From positions 1 through 16,081 of the forward strand of contig JBQTIA010000061.1 of the NCBI GenBank assembly GCA_052388455.1: 16,081 nt of DNA, read 5' to 3'. The stretch's first letter is position 1; each line of letters begins with the position of its first letter. Of the stretch, positions 6,836 to 14,521 are shown one piece after another. The notes under the pieces are model-generated. The model had not been told where the DNA came from. It did not search any database and was given only the letters and a program-made list of their open reading frames with translations. This stretch comes from CAZSNH01 sp052388455 (GTDB taxonomy: Bacteria; Pseudomonadota; Alphaproteobacteria; Rhizobiales; Hyphomicrobiaceae). The position numbers and the translations under genes are program-made.

Positions 6836-7873
6836 ATGGGTCGTACAAACGGCACGCCTGTCTCAGCTGCCGCTCTCGCGGCCCTGATCGTCCTCAGTGG
6901 TGCTCTCGCACCGACAGGAGCAGAGGCCGAGTCCCGGCGCGGATGTGTGCCCGCGTCCCAATCGGCGCTCACTGTCGACGTCACCACCAAGGGCGCACGC
7001 GGTGACGATGACGAAAATGATACGGCCGCCATCCAGCGCGCCATCGACGCGGTAGCGGGCTCGGGCGGCACGGTGCTCGTGCCGCGCGGCCGATACATGA
7101 TCGATGCCGAAACAAGTCTGAAGCTCAAGAGCCGGATGCGCCTCAAGCTGGCGGACGATGCGATTCTCAAGGTCATTCCCAACGGGCTCGAAAGCTACTC
7201 GCTTCTTTCGGTCTCCGGCGCCAGCGACGTCGTCGTCGAAGGCGGCATGCTCGAAGGCGACCGCAAAGACCACAGCGGAAAGACGGGCGAGTGGGGCATG
7301 GGGATTCGAGTCGGTGGAAAATCAAAAAACCTCGTCGTCAGCGGCACCACCATCCGCTGGATGTGGGGCGACGGCATCTATCTAGCCGGGGCGTCCAACG
7401 TGAAACTCTGCGCCCTCACCGCCGATCACAACCGCCGGCAGGGCCTCTCCGTCATCGCGGTCGACGGCTTGCTGGTTACCAACTCCCTCTTCACCAACAC
7501 CGCCGGCACGCGCCCCGCCACCGGCATCGATTTCGAGCCCAACGGTCCTACCGACACCATCACCAACGTGCGCATCGAGAATTCGAAGTTTCTCGACAAT
7601 GCCGGCGGCGGCATCCTGGTCGCCGGCAAGCGGGCCGAAATTTCCGGCGTCGAGATCGTGCAGAACGTATTCCGCGGTCAGCGGCCGATCGTGATCGAGC
7701 ACGCCCGCAAGATGTCGAGCGGCGCCATCTGCCGCAATCGGTACATCACGCCCCCGGCCGAGGTGCGCGACAGTCTGGCAGGCAGCGCCGAGGCGATCCC
7801 CGTCGTTATCGTGCAGGACGGCTGCGGCGATCCGCGGATCGTCACGCGGCGCGGCAAGGGAGGCAAGTCGTAA
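6836..7873 (+). CDS. Secreted right-handed parallel beta-helix protein (pectate-lyase-3-like)
   Basis: A 345-residue exported protein. A Sec-type signal peptide (about 1-32, cleavage likely after GAEA) precedes a pectate-lyase-3-like entry motif: VTTKGARGDDDENDTAAIQ, then a helix AIDAV and GGTVLVPRGRY (about 48-87). Repeating beta-helix coils follow (LVVSGTTIRWMWGDGIYLAG, VKLCALTADHN, LLVTNSLFTNT, VRIENSKFLDNAGGGILVAG, VEIVQNVFRGQ) from about 165 to 285. Such folds bind or cut polysaccharides, but no catalytic residues can be assigned by eye, so the substrate is unknown. Cysteines near each end (for example in RRGCVP and DGCGD) might pair. It lies between the UbiH-type gene and smc on the same strand; functional linkage is not evident. 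Confidence 0.85.
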   Translation: MGRTNGTPVSAAALAALIVLSGALAPTGAEAESRRGCVPASQSALTVDVTTKGARGDDDENDTAAIQRAIDAVAGSGGTVLVPRGRYMIDAETSLKLKSRMRLKLADDAILKVIPNGLESYSLLSVSGASDVVVEGGMLEGDRKDHSGKTGEWGMGIRVGGKSKNLVVSGTTIRWMWGDGIYLAGASNVKLCALTADHNRRQGLSVIAVDGLLVTNSLFTNTAGTRPATGIDFEPNGPTDTITNVRIENSKFLDNAGGGILVAGKRAEISGVEIVQNVFRGQRPIVIEHARKMSSGAICRNRYITPPAEVRDSLAGSAEAIPVVIVQDGCGDPRIVTRRGKGGKS

Positions 7874-7891
7874 GCCGCTGGCTGCTTTTTT
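7873..7891 (+). terminator. Weak terminator-like hairpin after the beta-helix gene
   Basis: AGCC (7873-7876) and GGCT (7880-7883) form a 4-bp stem followed after two bases by six T residues (7886-7891). The T-run is good but the stem is short, so termination efficiency is uncertain. Confidence 0.3.
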
Positions 7892-7985
7892 CGTGCCGCC
7901 ATCGAACCGTGCAAACGGCTGAAGTGCCACTTGATTCCATCGCTTCGTGCAGTCAGCCTGCTGGAAACGGAATCATTTGTCAGCC

Positions 7986-10900
7986 ATGAAAATCAGCCGT
8001 CTCCGCCTTCTGGGCTTCAAATCGTTCGTCGAGCCGACGGAACTCGTCATCGAGCGCGGGCTGACCGGTGTGGTCGGTCCCAACGGCTGCGGCAAGTCCA
8101 ACCTGCTGGAAGCGCTGCGCTGGGTCATGGGCGAGACCTCGCACAAGTCGATGCGCGCGGCCTCCATGGACGACGTCATCTTTTCCGGCACCACCACGCG
8201 CCCGGGCCGCTCGGTCGCCGAGGTGACGATGTTCCTCGACAATCGCGAGCGACAGGCGCCGGCCGAGTTCAACGATACCGACGTGATCGAGATTACCCGC
8301 CGCATCGAGCGCGAGGCGGGCTCGGCCTACCGCATCAACGGCAAGGAGAGCCGCGCCCGCGACATCAAGATTTTGTTCGAGGACGCCGCCACAGGGGCGC
8401 GCTCGCCGGCCCTCGTGCGCCAGGGCCAGATCGCGGAAATCGTCAACGCCAAGCCGGAGCAGCGCCGCCGCATCCTGGAGGACGCCGCCGGAGTCGCCGG
8501 GCTGCATTCGCGCCGCCACGAGGCCGAGCTGCGCCTCAGGGCGACCGAGGCCAATCTCGCGCGCATCGCCGACGTCCTCGGCCAGCTCACCACGCAGATC
8601 GAGAGCCTGAAGCGGCAGGCACGGCAGGCTCGCCGCTACAAGGAGCTTTCGGGGGACATCCGCAAGGCGGAAGCCCTGCTTGCGCACGTTGCATGGACCG
8701 AAGCGCAGGCCACTGTCACCAGCGAGGAATCGCATCTGAACGAGGCATTGGCCCGGCTGGCGGTTGCGACAGAAGCGGAATCCCGCGCGCTGGCCGACGA
8801 GGCGCGTCTCGCCGAGGCCCTGCCGCCGCTGAGGGAGGAGGAGGCGGCGCGTGGCGCGGCGCTCGGGCGCATTCAGGTCGAGCGTGACAACTTCGAGCGC
8901 GAGGTCGAGCGCACCATGGCCCGCGAGCGTGAATTGAAAGCGCGCGCGGCACAGCTTCAGACCGATCTCGCGCGCGAGGAGAACTTCGTCGTCGAGGCGC
9001 GGGAGATCATCGCCGGTCTCGATGGCGAGATCGGGCAACTGGTGGCTGCCGAGGAGGGCGCCGACGCCGCCGAGGCCGATGCGCGCTGGCGCGTCGAGCA
9101 GCAGGACGGCGTGCTGCGTCGCGCGGAACAACTGCTCGCGGAATGGACGACGCGGGCCGCCGAGGCGCGTGCGAAGCGCAAGAGCCTCGAGACCTCGCGG
9201 GCCGAGCGGGAGCAGGCGGTGGCGCGGCTCGAACGCCAGATCGCCGCACTCGCCGTGCAGGCGCGCGAGATCGCGGGCCGCGCGCCGGACGCCGACAAGC
9301 TCAAGGCGACCGCCGATGCCGGTCAGGCTCTCTCTCGCGAGATCGACACGATCGAGCAGGCGACGCTCGCCGCCGAGGATCAGGTGCGCACGCTCGCCGC
9401 TCAGCTGCATGCGAGGCGTGAGGATGCGGGCCGGGCCCGCATGGCCGCCAGTGCTCTGAAAACCGAGCGCGAAACCCTGCTGAAGCTGGTGGCGCCGCCC
9501 CGTGCCGACGGCTTGCCGCCGGTGGTCGACCGGCTGCGCGTCTCGCCCGGTTACGAGGCGGCGCTCGGCGCGGCGCTGGGCGACGATCTCGATGCGCCCG
9601 CCGATGCCGAGGCGCCGGTCCACTGGCGCCACCTGGAGCCGCGCGCCGACGACGCTGGGCTTCCCGCCGATGCCGAGCCGCTGATCCTGCATGTCGGCGC
9701 GCCGCCCGAACTTGCCCGGCGCCTGAAGCAGATCGGCGTCGTTTCGCGCGACCTCGGCCATCGCCTGCAGCCGCACCTCAAGCCCGGCCAGCGGCTGGTC
9801 AGCCGCGAGGGCGATCTGTGGCGCTGGGACGGCTTCGTCGCCGCCGCGGATGGCGCCACGCCCGCCGCGCAGCGACTCACCGAGCGCAATCGTCTTGCCG
9901 GCATGGCCACGCGTGAGGAGCAGGCGCAAGCACTGGCCGAGCGTCTCTCGCTCGCCGAACGGGAAGCCGCCGAGACGCACATCAAGGCGGAAGCCGAGGA
10001 GCGCCGGCTGCGTCAGCTCTGGCGCGCCACGCAGACCCGGCTCGCCGCCACCCGCGACGCGCTGACCGAGATCGAGCGGGCGGCACGGGAAACCGAATCC
10101 CGGCTGGCGGCGGTGACGGGAGCGCGGGCCCGCTCCGACGAGGACATGGTGAGCGCCCGCGCGGCGCTGGAAACGGTGGTGGAGCAGATCGCGTTTTTCG
10201 ACGACGCCGATCCGATCGAGCCGGAGCTGGAGCGGGCCCAAGCCGCTGCGTTGGCTGAGCGACAACGCGCCGCCGAGGTTCGCGCACGGCTGGCGGCGCT
10301 CGAACGCGAGCATCAGGTCCGCACCGAACGGGCCGCCGCCGCCCGCGCCGAATGGCAGCGCTGGACCACGCGGTCCGCGGGCGCCGAGCAGCAGATCGGA
10401 GCATTGAAAACGCGCCAGCAGGAAACTTCCGATGAGCTGACACCGCTCGTTGGCCTGCCCGTTCGCCTCGACGCCTCGCGCCAGACGCTTCTAAACAGTC
10501 TCGCAGCCGCCGAGGGCGAGCGACGGCAGGCGGCGGACCGCCTCGCCGAGGCCGACAGCACGCTGCGGACCGCCGTTCATGCGCTGCGTACCGCCCAGGG
10601 CGAGGTCGCCACCGGGCGCGAGGTCAAGGCCCGGACGGAAGCCAGGCTCGAAGGCGCACGCCAGCGGCGCCAGGAGGAGTCGCGCCGCATCCGAGAGACC
10701 TTCGAAACGGCGCCGGAGCATCTGCTGGCCATCGCAGAAGTTGCGCCCGGCACACCCTTGCCCGCCTTCGCCGACCTCGACCGCCAGCTCGGCAAGCTGC
10801 GCGGCGACCGCGAGCGCCTGGGTGGCGTCAACCTGCAGGCCGATGACGAGCTCGTGGCTCTTCAGCAGCAGTTCACGACCCTCGACGCCGAGCGCGCCGA

Positions 10901-11444
10901 CGTCGAGCAGGCGATCAACAAGCTGCGCGGCGCGATCGGGCACTTGAACCGCGAGGCCAAGAAGAGGCTCGACGAGGCGTTCACCACCGTAGACGGACAT
11001 TTCCGCCGGCTGTTCACCACTCTGTTCGGTGGAGGGGAAGCGCGGCTCGAAATTGTCGAGAGCGAGGACCCACTCGAAGGCGGGCTGGAGATCATCGCGA
11101 AGCCGCCGGGCAAAAAGCCGGCGACGCTCTCGCTGCTTTCAGGCGGCGAGCAGACGTTGACGGCGCTCTCGCTGATTTTCGCGGTGTTCCTCACCAATCC
11201 GTCGCCGATCTGCGTGCTCGACGAGGTCGACGCGCCCTTGGACGATGCCAACGTCGACCGCTTCTGCACGCTGATGGAGAAGATGGCGGCCGAGACGGAC
11301 ACCCGCTTCCTCGTCATCACCCATCACCCGATGACCATGACGCGCATGAACCGCCTGTTCGGCGTCACCATGGCCGAGAAGGGCATCTCCCAGCTCGTCT
11401 CCGTCGACCTCGAGACGGCGCAGAGCTTCCGGGAGGCGGGGTAG
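7986..11444 (+). CDS. smc: Chromosome segregation ATPase SMC
   Basis: A full-length 1152-residue SMC, the core of the SMC-ScpAB condensin that compacts and separates chromosomes. The N-terminal head starts in the canonical way (MKISRLRLLGFKSFVEPTEL) with Walker A GPNGCGKSN at 31-39. Long Glu/Arg/Ala-rich coiled coils span about 170-490 and 630-985 around a hinge at about 505-625. The C-terminal head has the signature LSGGEQ (1051-1056), Walker B ICVLDEVDAPLDD with catalytic Glu1080, and a FLVITHHPMTM motif. The hinge (VSPGYEAALGAALGDDLDAP … GDLWRWDGFVA) lacks the glycine-rich GG stretch of the Bacillus type. The start at 7986 fits the family; an in-frame GTG at 7947 would add 13 unrelated residues. 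The ribosome site is weak. scpA and scpB are absent from the window. Confidence 0.97.
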   Translation: MKISRLRLLGFKSFVEPTELVIERGLTGVVGPNGCGKSNLLEALRWVMGETSHKSMRAASMDDVIFSGTTTRPGRSVAEVTMFLDNRERQAPAEFNDTDVIEITRRIEREAGSAYRINGKESRARDIKILFEDAATGARSPALVRQGQIAEIVNAKPEQRRRILEDAAGVAGLHSRRHEAELRLRATEANLARIADVLGQLTTQIESLKRQARQARRYKELSGDIRKAEALLAHVAWTEAQATVTSEESHLNEALARLAVATEAESRALADEARLAEALPPLREEEAARGAALGRIQVERDNFEREVERTMARERELKARAAQLQTDLAREENFVVEAREIIAGLDGEIGQLVAAEEGADAAEADARWRVEQQDGVLRRAEQLLAEWTTRAAEARAKRKSLETSRAEREQAVARLERQIAALAVQAREIAGRAPDADKLKATADAGQALSREIDTIEQATLAAEDQVRTLAAQLHARREDAGRARMAASALKTERETLLKLVAPPRADGLPPVVDRLRVSPGYEAALGAALGDDLDAPADAEAPVHWRHLEPRADDAGLPADAEPLILHVGAPPELARRLKQIGVVSRDLGHRLQPHLKPGQRLVSREGDLWRWDGFVAAADGATPAAQRLTERNRLAGMATREEQAQALAERLSLAEREAAETHIKAEAEERRLRQLWRATQTRLAATRDALTEIERAARETESRLAAVTGARARSDEDMVSARAALETVVEQIAFFDDADPIEPELERAQAAALAERQRAAEVRARLAALEREHQVRTERAAAARAEWQRWTTRSAGAEQQIGALKTRQQETSDELTPLVGLPVRLDASRQTLLNSLAAAEGERRQAADRLAEADSTLRTAVHALRTAQGEVATGREVKARTEARLEGARQRRQEESRRIRETFETAPEHLLAIAEVAPGTPLPAFADLDRQLGKLRGDRERLGGVNLQADDELVALQQQFTTLDAERADVEQAINKLRGAIGHLNREAKKRLDEAFTTVDGHFRRLFTTLFGGGEARLEIVESEDPLEGGLEIIAKPPGKKPATLSLLSGGEQTLTALSLIFAVFLTNPSPICVLDEVDAPLDDANVDRFCTLMEKMAAETDTRFLVITHHPMTMTRMNRLFGVTMAEKGISQLVSVDLETAQSFREAG

Positions 11445-11470
11445 CTGCTTGCCGCGCGTCAGCATGTGAA

Positions 11471-11866
11471 TCAGAGGTGTCGCAAAGAGATCAACGCATC
11501 CAGCGCGAGGGTTGCGCTCATAAACATGGCAACCGGAAACCGCAGTAACATGTGATGCGGATCGCTAAGACTTCCAATGCCGACGCACGACGTGGCCACC
11601 GATGCAATAATTATTGTCGCGAGGGTCAAGAGCGCCACTTTCGGCACACGACCGAAGTCGATGCCTTTTAGTTCTCGATAGACGACGATGAAGAACAGTG
11701 TGTTCAGAGCGAATGTCGACCAAAAGAATAGTGGTGCTTGAGTTCGGAGCGTCGAGAAGTTTGGTGTGCGATTGACACTCTCTGGCAGAAGCACCACGGC
11801 GAAAGCACCCATCACCAGATTGATGGAGATCGCCGCCCAGAACAAGTATCGTGCGGGGTGCTTCAT
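11471..11866 (-). CDS. Small four-helix membrane protein, function unknown
   Basis: A 131-residue hydrophobic protein that I do not recognise. Four membrane spans are apparent: YLFWAAISINLVMGAFAVVL (about 7-26), a segment from APLFFWSTFALN through FFIVVY (about 44-63), VALLTLATIIIASVATSCVG (about 77-97) and FPVAMFMSATLALDALISL (about 109-128). Codon use differs from the flanking genes: ATT, TTT, TCA and AGT are frequent and sampled 60-base lines are near 50% GC, against 70-80% in smc. The ATG at 11866 is preceded closely by GGAAA; a GTG at 11881 is an alternative. It converges with smc (26-bp gap). Composition suggests a recently acquired gene. Confidence 0.6.
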   Translation of the reverse strand: MKHPARYLFWAAISINLVMGAFAVVLLPESVNRTPNFSTLRTQAPLFFWSTFALNTLFFIVVYRELKGIDFGRVPKVALLTLATIIIASVATSCVGIGSLSDPHHMLLRFPVAMFMSATLALDALISLRHL

Positions 11867-12100
11867 TTTCCAAAGCCGCACAGACCAGAGAATGTCGACA
11901 CCTTTTTTGCTTGAGACCGCGGATAGGGCTGCTTAGAACCGGAAGGAGCTCTCGCGTTTCAACCGTGCGCGCTCTCCGAGCTGGTTTCAATCGACTCCTG
12001 AATCGAGTGCCGACGTGCGGTCGAAACTGCGCGACGGTATGCAGCGCAGCAAGCAAATAACCGCTTCGCAATCCATACGCTTCTGTGCGATGTTCGAGCC

Positions 12101-12322
12101 ATGATCGAGAAACTTCAATCCGCCATCGACAAGCTGGCAGCGCTCGACGTGCAACGTCAGGCCTACGCCGCGTCGGTGATCGAAGACATCGTCAATGCAG
12201 AGCCATTAGACGTGCCCGACGATCACCTCGTTGGCGTGCTTGAAGGGCTGGCGCAATGCCATCGCGGCGAACGAGCCTCGGATGAGCAGATGCGCGCACT
12301 TTGGAAAAAGTGCGGCCTGTGA
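12101..12322 (+). CDS. Putative antitoxin of a ParE/RelE-type pair
   Basis: A 73-residue acidic protein (MIEKLQSAIDKLAALDVQRQ…) with a helical N-terminus and a C-terminal RASDEQMRALWKKCGL tail. I do not recognise a ribbon-helix-helix or Phd fold, and assign it as antitoxin mainly from position: its TGA stop overlaps the GTG start of a ParE-like toxin (GTGA, 12319-12322). A small upstream gene translationally coupled to the toxin is the usual layout. The C-terminal part resembles the D-E-…-ALW/Y-K ends of many short antitoxins, from memory. No strong Shine-Dalgarno is seen. Composition is lower in GC than the core genes around it. Confidence 0.6.
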   Translation: MIEKLQSAIDKLAALDVQRQAYAASVIEDIVNAEPLDVPDDHLVGVLEGLAQCHRGERASDEQMRALWKKCGL

Positions 12323-12608
12323 GACTATCCTGGTCGCCGCGCGCGCGTAGCGACATCGAGGCCATTTACGATTGGATTGCCCCACATGATCGGCGCGCCG
12401 CTTTGCGCGTCGTTCGTGAAATTCGCAGAACAGCGGAACTTCTGCAGCAATTCCCTGGTATCGGCAGGCGACCAGTATCGGCAAAGTGCGTGTTCTCCCC
12501 GTCGCCCGTTATCCCTATCTCGTCTATCACGTGAGAGAAGCGGATGAGGTCATGATCATCCAAGTTCGACACGGCTCGCGCTCTGCCCCGGCAGCAAGCG
12601 ACCTTTGA
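12319..12608 (+). pseudogene. ParE/RelE-type toxin broken by a one-base frameshift
   Basis: From GTG 12319 the frame reads MRLSWSPRARSDIEAIYDWI…LLQQFPGIGRR, the N-terminal part of a ParE/RelE-superfamily toxin. After 12470 it runs out of family sequence and stops at 12534. The frame starting ACC at 12471 continues the family exactly: TSIGKVRVLPVARYPYLVYH and then VREADEVMIIQVRHGSR, stopping at 12608. One missing base between 12470 and 12471 explains the break; the repaired protein would be 96 residues, normal for ParE. The break falls just before the conserved beta-strands that carry toxin activity, so the truncated product should be inactive. Intact toxins of this fold inhibit gyrase (ParE) or cleave mRNA (RelE). 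The alternative explanation is a sequencing or assembly error. Confidence 0.8.
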
Positions 12609-12650
12609 GGCATCGTTGCGTCGATCAGCCGTTGGCGCGGGGGCTGTTCT

Positions 12651-13232
12651 TTACCCCTTCCCGCCCAGCACCTTGATGTAATCCGCTGCCTCGAGGTTGC
12701 CGCCCGCCTTGGCTTTCTCCAGCCACTGGAGAGCTTCCGCCTTCTCTGCGTCGGTCGCCTTGTCGAGGCCCTTGCCCTGGCCGGTCGCGAGCAGCACGCC
12801 ATAGGCGAACTGGCCGTCGGAGAAATTCTGCTCGGCGGAGGCCTTGAGCCATTTGCCGGCGGCGGTGATGTCGCGGCCGAGGACGGTGCCCTTCTCGTAG
12901 GCCAGGCCCAGCTCGTACTGCGCGCGGGCATCGCCCAGCTCGGCGGCCTTCTGCACCAGCGTCATGCCCTGCTTCTGATCTTCCGTCACGCCCTGGCCCT
13001 GCTGAAACATGTTGGCGAGATTGATCAGCGCCGTCGTGTTGCCCTTGGCCGCCAGCTTCTCCCAGATGTCCTTTGCGACGTCGTAGTGGCCCATCTTGTA
13101 TTCGGCGTAGGCTTCGAGGTTGGTCACCGCCTCGCGCGCCATGTCGCGCTCCTCGGCGCGGACCGGAAACGCCGGGAGGACGAGAGCCATGGCGGCTGCC
13201 AGGGCCCATGATCTGCGGGATGAAAAGGCCAT
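12651..13232 (-). CDS. Secreted Sel1-repeat (TPR-like) protein
   Basis: A 193-residue exported protein. A signal peptide (about 1-26, cleavage after FPVRA) precedes Sel1-like repeats: YKMGHYDVAKDIWEKLAAKGNTTA (about 45-68), NLANMFQQGQG…AMTLV-type helix pair (about 71-105), DARAQYELGLAYEKG…WLKASAEQ (about 102-135), and FSDGQFAYGVLLATGQG…WLEKAKAGGNLEAADYI (about 137-187). Sel1 repeats form curved helical scaffolds for protein contacts, often in the periplasm. The partner is unknown. The ATG at 13232 is chosen because GAGGA lies 6 bases upstream; a TTG at 13244 would overlap that site. It ends 43 bp past the toxin remnant and follows thiG on the same strand after about 110 bp. Confidence 0.85.
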   Translation of the reverse strand: MAFSSRRSWALAAAMALVLPAFPVRAEERDMAREAVTNLEAYAEYKMGHYDVAKDIWEKLAAKGNTTALINLANMFQQGQGVTEDQKQGMTLVQKAAELGDARAQYELGLAYEKGTVLGRDITAAGKWLKASAEQNFSDGQFAYGVLLATGQGKGLDKATDAEKAEALQWLEKAKAGGNLEAADYIKVLGGKG

Positions 13233-13342
13233 GCTGATCCTCAATTTTTTGCGAGACGGGGACGGCGGAATGCGATCGGCGGATTGCTACACTGTATTGT
13301 GACGCCGCGCCATCGGCTCCGACGCGCGGCCGCAGCCCGACG

Positions 13343-14188
13343 TCACTTGCTGCGCGGATCGCCCCCGAGATCGAAGAACGGCGTGCCGGCGACCGGCGTC
13401 GAAGGCTGCGCCATGTCGCGCGGCTCCATCAGGCCGGCCTTGAAGGCGGTGCGGCCGGCCTCGATCGCCTGCGCGAAGGCCGCCGCCATGCGCACCGGAT
13501 CGCCGGCCTTGGCGACCGCCGTGTTGAGCAGCACCGCGTCGTAGCCGAGTTCCATGGCCTCCGCCGCGTGGCTCGGCGCGCCGACGCCGGCGTCGATGAC
13601 GAGCGGCACGCCGGGGAAATAGGCGCGCATCGATTTGAGGCCGAAGCGGTTGGCGAGGCCGCGCCCGGTGCCGATCGGCGCCCCCCACGGCATCAGGACC
13701 TCGCAGCCGGCCGCGAGCAGCCGTTCAGCGGCGCCGAGGTCCTCGGTCGTATAGGGGAACACCTTGAAGCCGCGCTTGGTCAGCTCGCCCGCCGCCTCGA
13801 CGAGGCCGAAGAGGTCCGGTTGCAGCGTGTCGTCGTTGGCGATGACCTCGAGCTTGATCCAGTCGGTTTCGAGCAGCTCGCGCGCCATCTCCGCGGTGGT
13901 GATCGCCTCCTTGGCGGTCCGGCATCCGGCGGTATTGGGGAGCACGGTGACGCCGAGTGCGCGGATCAGCTCCAGGAACCGCTCGCCGGTGCGCCCGCGC
14001 GCCTGCTCGCGTCGGAGCGACACGGTGACGATGCCGGCCCGCGAGGCCTTCACCGCGTCGGCCATGATCTGCGGCGAGGGATAGAGCGCCGTGCCGAGCA
14101 GCAGGCGCGAGTGGGGTTCCTCGCCGTAGAAGGCGAGCGGCCCGATGCCGGCCCTGCTGCCGGTGAGGTGACGGGTGGGTGCGGTCAT
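13343..14188 (-). CDS. thiG: Thiazole synthase ThiG
   Basis: A 281-residue TIM-barrel enzyme that forms the thiazole phosphate of thiamine from 1-deoxy-D-xylulose 5-phosphate, dehydroglycine and ThiS-thiocarboxylate. Conserved segments are SRLLLGTALYPSP (27-39), TVLPNTAGCRTAKEA (81-95), the Schiff-base lysine K112 in DWIKLEVI, PWGAPIGTGRG, VIDAGVGAPSHAAEAMELG and VLLNTAVAKAGDPVRMA. At 281 residues it is slightly longer than the usual 255-265, because about 16 residues (MTAPTRHLTGSRAGIG) precede the first strand. An upstream ATG at 14230 would add 14 more; no clear ribosome site favours either. thiC, thiO, thiS and thiE, which often adjoin thiG, are not in the window, so this is a stand-alone copy here. 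Confidence 0.95.
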   Translation of the reverse strand: MTAPTRHLTGSRAGIGPLAFYGEEPHSRLLLGTALYPSPQIMADAVKASRAGIVTVSLRREQARGRTGERFLELIRALGVTVLPNTAGCRTAKEAITTAEMARELLETDWIKLEVIANDDTLQPDLFGLVEAAGELTKRGFKVFPYTTEDLGAAERLLAAGCEVLMPWGAPIGTGRGLANRFGLKSMRAYFPGVPLVIDAGVGAPSHAAEAMELGYDAVLLNTAVAKAGDPVRMAAAFAQAIEAGRTAFKAGLMEPRDMAQPSTPVAGTPFFDLGGDPRSK

Positions 14189-14345
14189 GCGGGCGAGTAT
14201 AGCCCATCGCCGGCGATCATGACGAGACATCGCGCGACGCGAGATGCCGCGAAGCAGCGGCGCCGCGCGACTGGGCGACTCCGCCCGGCGACGTAGGCTG
14301 AACGCTCTGCTAGTCTCCCAGCTCTGACACTGGGTACCCTTTTCT

Positions 14346-14460
14346 CGTCATCCCGTCATGCTGGAAGCATGCGTACGGCATGAAGGCCGGGAGCCAGATC
14401 AAATGTCGGTTGTCCGCTGCCCGCTGATCTGGGCCCCGGCCTCCGTCCGCCGGGGTGACG
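14346..14460. repeat. Palindromic intergenic repeat (REP/MITE-like)
   Basis: The element begins CGTCATCCC (14346-14354) and ends GGGGTGACG (14452-14460), outer arms that pair with one mismatch. Inside, GGCCGGGAGCCAGATC (14385-14400) pairs at 14 of 16 positions with GATCTGGGCCCCGGCC (14426-14441) around a 25-nt loop. The left side also holds a 6-bp side hairpin, CATGCT-GGA-AGCATG (14357-14371). Elements beginning GTCATCCC and ending GGGATGAC/GGGGTGAC are common dispersed palindromes in alphaproteobacterial genomes, from general knowledge. Only one copy is in this window. Confidence 0.65.
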
Positions 14461-14472
14461 CAATTGGGACTA

Positions 14473-14521
14473 TTCCGTCTGCAACGGAACACTAAATAAG
14501 GCGCGCGGCGCTTCCGCCGCG
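14473..14521 (+). promoter_or_regulatory. Two hairpins in the leader of the beta-helix gene
   Basis: TTCCGT (14473-14478) pairs with ACGGAA (14484-14489) around CTGCA. CGCGGCG (14504-14510) pairs with CGCCGCG (14515-14521) around CTTC. The second stem ends at the start of the purine-rich ribosome-site region (GAGGAGCGAGG) ahead of the ATG at 14537. It could influence translation; this is an inference. Confidence 0.35.

Noticed and set aside
5526..6848. Open frame of 440 codons on the minus strand opposite the UbiH-family gene
   Set aside because: No recognisable domain, and the plus strand carries the FAD-binding motifs.
7980..10313. Very long open frame on the minus strand (777 codons) opposite smc
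   Set aside because: It is the mirror of the smc coding strand in high-GC DNA, has an Arg/Gly/Leu-rich low-information sequence, and smc is clearly real.
11565..12071. Open frame of 168 codons on the minus strand overlapping the four-helix membrane protein and its upstream gap
   Set aside because: Arg-rich, without domain or membrane pattern; the overlapping frame has four clean hydrophobic helices.
11882..12100. Search for a tRNA or attachment site at the islet edge
   Set aside because: No cloverleaf, TTCGAATCC-like T arm or repeated core was found.
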